Below, one piece after another: positions 57,922-64,000 of a DNA stretch of 64,000 nt. The notes below the pieces were generated by a model. The model saw only the letters and a program-made list of their open reading frames with translations, ran no database searches and was not told where the DNA came from. The position numbers were made by a program, and so were the translations under genes. This DNA is from Pandoraea bronchicola (GTDB lineage: Bacteria > Pseudomonadota > Gammaproteobacteria > Burkholderiales > Burkholderiaceae), in contig NZ_CABPST010000010.1 of assembly GCF_902459805.1 (NCBI RefSeq), forward strand, positions 124,001 to 188,000. The letters run 5' to 3'. The stretch's first letter is position 1. Each line of letters starts with the position of its first letter.

Positions 57922-58776
57922 TTGACCGACCATAGCAAAGATAGCGCCTCTGGAGAGCAACTCACCAGCGCAGGGCATTCCCGCCGAGGTGCCCTCAAGT
58001 TTGGAAGCATCGCCGCGCTCGGCGCCGTAGTGGGGGGTGGCGCCTTGTTTGGCGGCGCCACTCCCGCTTTTGCGCAGGCGGGCAGTAAGGCGGAGCTTGC
58101 TCCGAATGAACCCCTCAATATTCTGATCGTGAATTACGACGGGGGGACGCTTCTCGATTTCGCCGGCCCCAGCGAGATTTTTCACCGGTTGCCGAATACG
58201 AATGTTCGCTATGCGAGTCTCAATGGTGGCAACGTCACCCTCGAGTTCGGGGTTGTTTATGGCAACACTGAGCGATTGGCAGATATCGAGAAAACCGACC
58301 TGATCCTGGTGCCTGGCGGATCCGATTTGTCGGCGCCCATGCGTCCAGACTACCTGAAGCAGATTCGACGCCTGGCCGACGGTGCCAAACACGTCACATC
58401 GGTTTGCAACGGATCGCTCGTACTGGCCGCGACTGGCATCCTCAAGGGCAAGCGAAGTGCCTGTCATTGGGCCTTCGTCAACAAGCTCGCCGAATATGGC
58501 GCGATCGGTGTTCCAGATCGTTTTGTGGAAGACGACAACGGCCGGTTCATGAGCGGCGGAGGCGTGACAGCGGGCATTGACTTTGCACTTCGCGTTGCCG
58601 CGAAGATGAGGGGGCAACAGGCCGCCGAATTCACTCAGCTCGCGATCGAATACGATCCCGCTCCGCCATTCCATTCCGGTCATCCCAGAGATGCGCGGCC
58701 AGAAGTCATCGCGATGGTCGACAAGAAGTTGCCCGGCGCATCCAAGGGCCTCGCCACAATCCCAGGCGTTCGCTGA
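57922..58776 (+). CDS. Tat-exported DJ-1/PfpI family protein
   Basis: The 284-residue protein has a twin-arginine signal (SRRGALKFGSIAALGAVVGG, cut near PAFA^Q) and a DJ-1/PfpI domain starting LNILIVNYDGGTLLDFAGPS. The nucleophile elbow is VTSVCNGSLVLAATG and a second block is SACHWAFVN. It resembles isonitrile hydratase-type proteins and the cytoplasmic paralogue at 60818 (shared YDPxPPFxSGxP). The start is a TTG at 57922, 8 nt after AAGGAG; the GTG at 57904 would put that box inside the gene. Confidence 0.85.
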   Translation: MTDHSKDSASGEQLTSAGHSRRGALKFGSIAALGAVVGGGALFGGATPAFAQAGSKAELAPNEPLNILIVNYDGGTLLDFAGPSEIFHRLPNTNVRYASLNGGNVTLEFGVVYGNTERLADIEKTDLILVPGGSDLSAPMRPDYLKQIRRLADGAKHVTSVCNGSLVLAATGILKGKRSACHWAFVNKLAEYGAIGVPDRFVEDDNGRFMSGGGVTAGIDFALRVAAKMRGQQAAEFTQLAIEYDPAPPFHSGHPRDARPEVIAMVDKKLPGASKGLATIPGVR

Positions 58777-58904
58777 AATACCCGCTGGCGACGTCTATGA
58801 GGACATTGGCTATTTGCTCTGAAGCCGCAACATGCGTTACCTGCGGCACCCCGTCCAATTTGATGCAGTCACCTTCACTTTCCCCCCTGATTGGAAACAG
58901 ATAG

Positions 58905-59369
58905 ATGCGACAAATTCGTCATTTTGCAGCTGCCGTTGCAGTTTGCGTTTCGCCTTTCGTGGTTGCCCTGCCGGCATTCGCCAATGGCCCGCAGCCTCAA
59001 ACCGAAGCGGCCATCAAGGCCGAGAACGCTCGATGGGTGCAAGCCTATGCGCGCGGCGATTACGAGGCGATAGGCCGTCTCTACACAAAAGACGGCTCGC
59101 TCCTTCCGCCCGGAGGCAACAGGATCATCGGGGCCGCAGCCATCGTCGAGCACTTCACGAAAGCCAACACCGGATCTCAGTCTGACACCGTATCTTTCAG
59201 CAATTACGAATTCTACGGAAACGATCAGGTCGTCACCGAGGTGTCGGATGCCGAGATCCACGATCACGGTGGAAAGCTCAAATACCGAGGCAAGCAGATT
59301 CTCATCTTCTTGAAGCAGGACGGCACTTGGAAGCTGCATCGCGACATGTGGAATGATTCCGCTCCCTGA
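58905..59369 (+). CDS. Secreted DUF4440/NTF2-like protein
   Basis: The 154-residue protein has a signal peptide (FAAAVAVCVSPFVVALPAFA^N, cut near residue 27) and a DUF4440-like domain: AENARWVQAYARGDYEAIGR, LYTKDGSLLPPGGNRI and a C-terminal FLKQDGTWKLHRDMWNDS. The fold binds small molecules or acts as an isomerase-like enzyme. It follows the Tat DJ-1 gene, so both products would be periplasmic. Confidence 0.82.
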   Translation: MRQIRHFAAAVAVCVSPFVVALPAFANGPQPQTEAAIKAENARWVQAYARGDYEAIGRLYTKDGSLLPPGGNRIIGAAAIVEHFTKANTGSQSDTVSFSNYEFYGNDQVVTEVSDAEIHDHGGKLKYRGKQILIFLKQDGTWKLHRDMWNDSAP

Positions 59370-59567
59370 CTGGCGTTAGAGCCCCCGCATTGTCTTGACG
59401 GGGGCCGTTCTGTCCCATACCGAGGCCAATGCCCCGTTTCACACACGTCGCCGCGGACCTGCTGCGACGTGTTGAAAAGGCCAAAGAGGCCAAAGAGGCC
59501 CAAAAAGGGCAGGTGGGCAGGTTGCAAGCGCGGAAATTAACGTAATCGTTTTGTGAGTGTCCTAGCC

Positions 59568-60614
59568 ATGAAGACGGTTGTCGTTGCAGGTGCGGTGGGC
59601 GTCATAGGCCGAGGCGTCCTCGCGTTCTATGAAGACAAGGAGGTGAACCTGGTGGCAGTCTCCCGTCGGGCACCGGACTTTCCCACGCGCGCGACGCATC
59701 TGCCGGTCGACCTGCTCGACCGCGATGCCTGTGAGCGATTCTTTTCTCAGGTACCGCACGCCACCCACCTCGTGTTCGCTGCCTATCAAGACAAGTCCTC
59801 CCCGGCAGAACTCGTCGACGTAAATCTGCTGATGCTCAGGAACATGGTCGAGGTTATGGAGAAGCATGCGCCGGACCTGAGGCACGTCACGCTGATGCAG
59901 GGGGGCAAGGCTTATGGAGTGCAACTCGGCGCAATGCCGCTCTCGCCGGCAAAAGAGAGCGACCCGCGCCATATGCCACCCAATTTCTATTACGACCAAG
60001 AGGACTTTCTCAGAGACCGCTCGGTTGGGAAGGCATGGTCTTGGACAGCGCTTCGTCCGGAAGGCGTTGCTGGCCTGGCGGTCGGGAATCCGATGAATCT
60101 GCTTATGGTGATTGCCATCTATGGGACTATCGCAAAAGCGCTTTCCGTTCCCATGTCGTTTCCCGGGCCTCGTGCTGCCTACGACGCGCTGTATCAGGTG
60201 ACGGACACGCGGATTCTCGCTCGAGCCGTAGATTGGGCCGGGGACACTGCGCAATGCCGCGGCGAGGTCTACAACATCACCAATGGCGACTACTTCCGCT
60301 GGGCCCGGGTCTGGCCACGCTTGGCCGAGTTCTTCGGCGTTCCCGCAAGGGAACCGATCCCGATGTCGTTGCACCAGGTCATGGCGGGCAAAGCCGAACT
60401 ATGGAATGAGCTGGTCAGACAGCGTGGCCTGCGGCCGTACGCCTACGACGAAATCGTATCGTGGAAGTTCGGCGACCTGATTTTCAAGTCAACCTTCGAC
60501 AACGTCACGAGCACCATCAAGGCACGCAAGCACGGATTCCACGATTGCATCGATAGCGAGGAAATGTACCTCGAAATGCTGGAAGACTTACGGCAGCAGC
60601 GGTACATCCCGTGA
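59568..60614 (+). CDS. PRISE-like NAD(P)-dependent reductase (SDR)
   Basis: The 348-residue extended SDR starts MKTVVVAGAVGVIGRGVLAF. It contains FYYDQEDFLRDRS (the Tyr of the PRISE active site), ALRPEGVAGLAVGNPMNLLM and YNITNGDYFRWARVWPRLAE. This matches the progesterone 5-beta-reductase/iridoid-synthase-like family, which reduces enones. ATG 59568 is chosen over GTG 59553. No strong Shine-Dalgarno is present. Confidence 0.83.
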   Translation: MKTVVVAGAVGVIGRGVLAFYEDKEVNLVAVSRRAPDFPTRATHLPVDLLDRDACERFFSQVPHATHLVFAAYQDKSSPAELVDVNLLMLRNMVEVMEKHAPDLRHVTLMQGGKAYGVQLGAMPLSPAKESDPRHMPPNFYYDQEDFLRDRSVGKAWSWTALRPEGVAGLAVGNPMNLLMVIAIYGTIAKALSVPMSFPGPRAAYDALYQVTDTRILARAVDWAGDTAQCRGEVYNITNGDYFRWARVWPRLAEFFGVPAREPIPMSLHQVMAGKAELWNELVRQRGLRPYAYDEIVSWKFGDLIFKSTFDNVTSTIKARKHGFHDCIDSEEMYLEMLEDLRQQRYIP

Positions 60615-60817
60615 CGTCGGCGTCCAATTGGCTCTGTGATGCCGGCTTCACGCGTGAGGATCTATCTATTCCGCAGCAGCGCAGCCAGTGCGATGACTTG
60701 AGGGGTATTAGGCGCCACATGGTCGGCGCGCAGCAGGTTGGCCTAGTTCACCCGAACACGGTTGATAACGTTCGGTTTCGGTGTTTGGTCATCGTATGGA
60801 CCACGAGGGCAAGCGGT

Positions 60818-61528
60818 ATGAAGACGATTCCTGAAAATAGGCATTTGAAGATTGGCGGCTTGATCTTCCCGAGCATGGACCAATGTGATTTCACAGGTCC
60901 CTTTGAAGTGCTGTCGCGCATTCCGAACTCGACGTTCCACACCTTGTGGAAAGACAAAGGTACGGTGCGGGATATGCGAGGCCTGCAACTGGTTCCGGAT
61001 ACTTCGTTCGAAGACGCGCCTCAACTCGATGTGCTGCTCGTTCCGGGAGGGTATGGCCAGGAAGAGGCCGCAACAAACAAGGAAGTTCTCGCATTTATTC
61101 GTGAGCAAGCCAAGCGTGCCTTGTACGTGTACTCGGTATGCACCGGCGCGCTTCTATGCGGCGCCGCTGGCTTGCTCCACGGCCGAAAGGCGACAACGCA
61201 CTGGACAGCAATGGAAGCGTTGCCGTTCTACGGTGCCATCCCCAGCGATGACCGCGTCGTCATCGACGGAAATTACGTGAGCGCAGGAGGTGTTACATCA
61301 GGCATCGACGGCTCTCTCATCGTGGCCGCACTGCTTCGCGGAGATCAGATAGCAAAGGAGCTTCAACTCTACATGGCCTACGACCCCCAACCGCCATTTG
61401 ATTCAGGGTCTCCTGCGAGGGCATCCGCTGAGGTGTTGAACAACGTCCGTGCGCGAGCACAGGAAATCACTGCGCAGCGCCTAGCTAGCGCCCGCGAGTA
61501 TGCGCGCCGGGGCTTGGCTCCTTTATAA
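60818..61528 (+). CDS. Cytoplasmic DJ-1/PfpI family protein, isonitrile hydratase-like
   Basis: The 236-residue protein starts MKTIPENRHLKIGGLIFPSM and has the nucleophile elbow YSVCTGALLCGAAGLLHG and GRKATTHWTAMEAL. AGGVTSGIDGSLIVAAL and YDPQPPFDSGSP complete the isonitrile-hydratase-like pattern. The frame is open upstream to 60611, overlapping the reductase gene, but the first 69 residues are unlike the family. Confidence 0.87.
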   Translation: MKTIPENRHLKIGGLIFPSMDQCDFTGPFEVLSRIPNSTFHTLWKDKGTVRDMRGLQLVPDTSFEDAPQLDVLLVPGGYGQEEAATNKEVLAFIREQAKRALYVYSVCTGALLCGAAGLLHGRKATTHWTAMEALPFYGAIPSDDRVVIDGNYVSAGGVTSGIDGSLIVAALLRGDQIAKELQLYMAYDPQPPFDSGSPARASAEVLNNVRARAQEITAQRLASAREYARRGLAPL

Positions 61529-61557
61529 CGACGCATTCGGCGCTTTCCATCGGTCAA

Positions 61558-62505
61558 TCAACGGTTGCCGGTGAGCCTGCTTTCGCGTCGGATCGATTGC
61601 GGCGGATGCCCATACAGCTTGACGAAGGCTCTGCGCATTCGCTCCGGATCGGTGAACCCCACAGCGAGAGCAATCTGCTCGATGGGTTCGCTACCGTCTT
61701 GCAAGCGCAGCCGCGCGGCTTCAACTCGCAAACGCTCGACCGCCTTGGCAGGTGTTTCGCCCGTCTCCCGGCGGAAGGCTCGCCCGAACTGTCTCGGACT
61801 TAGATTTGCAGCGTCCGCGAGTCGCTCGACAGGTAATGCTTCGGTCAAATGTTCCCTGGCAAAATTCAGCGCGATGCGAATGCGATCCGATTCCGGGTCC
61901 ATTTGCGACATGGCCGAGAATTGGGACTGACCTCCTGGCCGGCGATACGGAACAACTAAGAGCTGCGAGACGTTGCGCGCAGTTTCCGCGCCCATATCTT
62001 TTTCGATCATGGCTAGCGCCAAGTCGATTCCAGAGGCGATACCTGCCGATGTCCACATGCGACCGTCCGCGATGTAGATACTATCGCCCTCGACTCTGGT
62101 GCGAGGGTAGCGAGACTGCAATTGAGCGGTGTAGCGCCAGTGCGTTGTTGCTCTCAGTTCGTTCAATAGGCCGGCTTCCGCAAGCAAAAATGCCCCCGTA
62201 CACACGCTTGCCACCCGCGACGCTTTGGCACTCAATTTCTTGGCAGCCGCGACGTTCTCCGATTCCTGCATGGGGTCTATATCGCCACCTACGAAGATGA
62301 CAGTATCAAACGCGCGTCTTCCAATTGGCTTTGTTTCGATCGAAAGCCCCGCATTGCCAGGAACCAATCCTCCCGCCGGTGAGATGACATGAAGATCATA
62401 TGGAGTATGACCAACGGCTGTGGCTACCTGATTAAAAGTCGAAAGCGGGCCAGCAAGGTCAAGCGCATCGTAGCCACGGCAAACGAAGAATCCAATTCGA
62501 TGCAT
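61558..62505 (-). CDS. GlxA-family transcriptional regulator (DJ-1 domain plus AraC HTH)
   Basis: The 315-residue protein has an N-terminal DJ-1/PfpI domain (IGFFVCRGYDALDLAGPLST; VASVCTGAFLLAEAGLL) and a C-terminal AraC domain from about residue 215 (ALPVERLADAANLSPRQFGR; LAVGFTDPERMRRAFVKLYG). Such regulators sense small ligands. It converges with the DJ-1 gene at 60818 and is divergent from ridA, so either could be its target. Confidence 0.93.
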   Translation of the reverse strand: MHRIGFFVCRGYDALDLAGPLSTFNQVATAVGHTPYDLHVISPAGGLVPGNAGLSIETKPIGRRAFDTVIFVGGDIDPMQESENVAAAKKLSAKASRVASVCTGAFLLAEAGLLNELRATTHWRYTAQLQSRYPRTRVEGDSIYIADGRMWTSAGIASGIDLALAMIEKDMGAETARNVSQLLVVPYRRPGGQSQFSAMSQMDPESDRIRIALNFAREHLTEALPVERLADAANLSPRQFGRAFRRETGETPAKAVERLRVEAARLRLQDGSEPIEQIALAVGFTDPERMRRAFVKLYGHPPQSIRRESRLTGNR

Positions 62506-62712
62506 GAAGATATTGCCAACCGAGAAGCCTGAGTTGTCGCATTTTAAGGGAAGTTTGAAGATAGAACTGTTTGTCCTAAATCGAGGGAAAAACGTCTTTT
62601 GAGACGGCTTAAATCAGGCGTATGGTGGATGGCCTGAGCGGTGCGGGCAAGTCATCGAAGATCTAGCCGTTCATGTCGCTCGATAGAGAGAATCAAGACA
62701 AGGACATAAGGA

Positions 62713-63132
62713 ATGACCAAGAAAGCGTTTGAGATCCCCGCGGATCACCCGATGTTTGCTGCGACGCAAAGCGGCTACGAGAGTTATGGTTATTCGCCAG
62801 CCGTTCGCGCGGGCAACTTCCTTTTCATCGCTGGTGAAGTCGGTTTTCGATCCGACGGCTCGGTTCCCGAGAGCGTTGCCGAACAGACTGAGGTTGCCCT
62901 GGAGCGAACCAAGGAAATCCTACGGCTGCAGGGGCTTACGATGGCCGATCTTGTCGAGGTGGTGAGCTATCACGTCAATCTTAAAGATACGGTCGATGAG
63001 TTCTTGCCGGTCAAGGCCCGTTACACCGAGCGTCCGTTCCCTGCCTGGTCGATAATCGGGGTCGAGGCGCTCGCGCTTCCCCAACTCAAGATTGAAATTC
63101 GAAGCGTCGCTGTTTTTCCCGAAGGGAAATAA
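62713..63132 (+). CDS. RidA/YjgF family deaminase
   Basis: The 139-residue protein shows ATQSGYESYGYSPAVRAGNF, GEVGFRSDGSVPESVAEQTE and VKARYTERPFPAWSIIGVEA. The usual RidA arginine in the R-x-x-x-x-V region is less clear here, so it may belong to a non-archetypal Rid group. AAGGA lies 7 nt before the ATG. It is divergent from the GlxA-type regulator. Confidence 0.88.
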   Translation: MTKKAFEIPADHPMFAATQSGYESYGYSPAVRAGNFLFIAGEVGFRSDGSVPESVAEQTEVALERTKEILRLQGLTMADLVEVVSYHVNLKDTVDEFLPVKARYTERPFPAWSIIGVEALALPQLKIEIRSVAVFPEGK

Positions 63133-63165
63133 CCAGGAGGGATACGGACGCCGCTGGTGTCCGGT

Positions 63166-63909
63166 TCAGTGTCCGTCGGCCAACATCTCAGCGTCAGCGC
63201 CGGCCGGAATCCGCATGGCGCTTGACGGATCGGTCACCGCGCGCCACACCGCTTCGGCCACATCCCGCGCATGGGTGATCGGTCCCGGTTCACGCAATCC
63301 CGCCATGAAGCGCTGTACGACCCCGGCATACGCCTCGTGGTCGAGACCCTGCATGTGGGCGCGTCCATTCTCGCCGAAGCGGGTCTCCGGCGCACGCCCT
63401 GGCAGCACCAGGTGTGCGCGCACACCGAACGCCCCGAGTTCCAATGCCATCGACTCGGTGAACGCGTTCACCGCCGCCTTGCTCGCGGTATAGGCGGCGA
63501 TCAGCGGAATTGCTTTCAAGGTGACGCTCGACGTGACGTTCACCACGACGCCGGCTCTGCATTCTCTGAATTGCGGCAGCACCGCCTGCGTCACAGCCAT
63601 CGTGCCGAAGGTATTGGTCTCGAAGAGTTCGCGTATCGTCGGCAGCGGGGCGAACTCAAAAGGCGCTGCCGAACCGAAGCCTGCATTGTTGACGAGAGCA
63701 TCTAGCGGCCCCGCGGCCTCGACCGCCTGCCGGATGCTTTCCGGATCCGTCACGTCGAGCGCGAGTACGCGTAGATTTGCGTGGCTGGGCAGCACGTCCT
63801 CTCGCGGCGTGCGCATTGTCGCGACAACCTTCCAATTGCGCTCGAGGAAGTACCGGGCAGTTTCAAGGCCGAAGCCGGAAGAGCATCCGGTGATCAAAAC
63901 GGTTTTCAT
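63166..63909 (-). CDS. Short-chain dehydrogenase/reductase
   Basis: The 247-residue classical SDR has TGCSSGFGLETARYFLER, LVNNAGFGSAAP and a complete active site AAYTASKAAVNAFTESMALE with the Tyr and Lys. ATG 63909 is chosen over TTG 63921. The 80 bp beyond it to the window end hold no gene. It converges with ridA. The substrate is unknown. Confidence 0.9.
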   Translation of the reverse strand: MKTVLITGCSSGFGLETARYFLERNWKVVATMRTPREDVLPSHANLRVLALDVTDPESIRQAVEAAGPLDALVNNAGFGSAAPFEFAPLPTIRELFETNTFGTMAVTQAVLPQFRECRAGVVVNVTSSVTLKAIPLIAAYTASKAAVNAFTESMALELGAFGVRAHLVLPGRAPETRFGENGRAHMQGLDHEAYAGVVQRFMAGLREPGPITHARDVAEAVWRAVTDPSSAMRIPAGADAEMLADGH

Positions 63910-64000
63910 TGGGTGGCTCAAAGGTGAGTTGCAACGCCAAGACGATAGACCACTGCGACCGGACTTTCTATAATTGAACGTCCAGAATTAATTTGCGGGA

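Noticed and set aside
59481-59510. Short GCCAAAGAG direct repeats as a possible CRISPR or regulatory array
   Set aside because: Only two to three imperfect copies with no spacers; looks like local slippage.
63955-63995. AT-rich partly palindromic sequence at the window end as a TetR-type operator
   Set aside because: Symmetry is weak and the divergent gene, if any, is outside the window.

Overview
The window looks like a piece of a high-GC betaproteobacterial chromosome of the family Burkholderiaceae. The run of cell-envelope, translation and purine genes from 1 to about 32.9 kb has the gene order and protein sequences expected there. Pandoraea is my best guess at genus, from memory of the family and not from any search.

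Core half (1-32,917). On the minus strand a 3'-truncated rRNA pseudouridine synthase, glnD and map lead into a promoter and long leader for rpsB-tsf. Then follows the classic plus-strand series pyrH, frr, uppS, cdsA, dxr, rseP, bamA, skp, lpxD, fabZ, lpxA, lpxB, rnhB and a SpoU-type RNA methyltransferase. It makes isoprenoid and phospholipid precursors, inserts outer-membrane proteins and starts lipid A. A hairpin terminator separates this from the divergent ppsR/ppsA pair. After that come an NfeD/SPFH membrane pair, smpB against ratA-rnfH, a DMT exporter, guaB, a small membrane protein and guaA.

Accessory half (32,918-64,000). The character changes right after guaA, a common island insertion site, although I see no integrase. 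From 33.5 to 53 kb lies a mosaic locus built on flavin chemistry: three paralogous acyl-CoA-dehydrogenase-fold (group D) flavin monooxygenases, an FMN reductase, a nitroreductase, a RibB-type enzyme with a dead RibA domain (RibBX), a separate intact RibA, a TonB-type outer-membrane barrel, two MFS transporters, SnoaL-like proteins and two paralogous TPR regulators. Four minus-strand transcription units here each begin with a copy of the same roughly 100-bp cassette, an upstream region plus a short peptide start (M-N/K-Q-L-x-K). In two units the peptide is fused in frame to the enzyme or transporter. In the other two it is a free small ORF whose stop overlaps the next start by 4 nt. The regulators are divergent from two of the cassettes and share an ATGTGACCT motif upstream. 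I consider this the most likely undescribed system in the window. It resembles a regulon that supplies flavin, reduced flavin, oxygenases and export together; the substrate is unknown.

This locus is interrupted by decayed pieces: IS110, IS3 (two) and IS66 remnants, a SnoaL pseudogene, a ribBX 3' remnant and a partial MFS duplicate. From 54 to 64 kb lies a second accessory set: a marR operon (MarR, isochorismatase-like hydrolase, small membrane protein, MFS) under three abutting 13-bp palindromes, an SDR lacking its catalytic tyrosine, three DJ-1/PfpI-domain proteins (one Tat-exported, one cytoplasmic, one GlxA-type AraC regulator), a secreted NTF2-like protein, a PRISE-like reductase, RidA and another SDR.

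All functions are read from motifs and family memory; no database search was possible. I saw no tRNA, rRNA, CRISPR array or complete insertion sequence.
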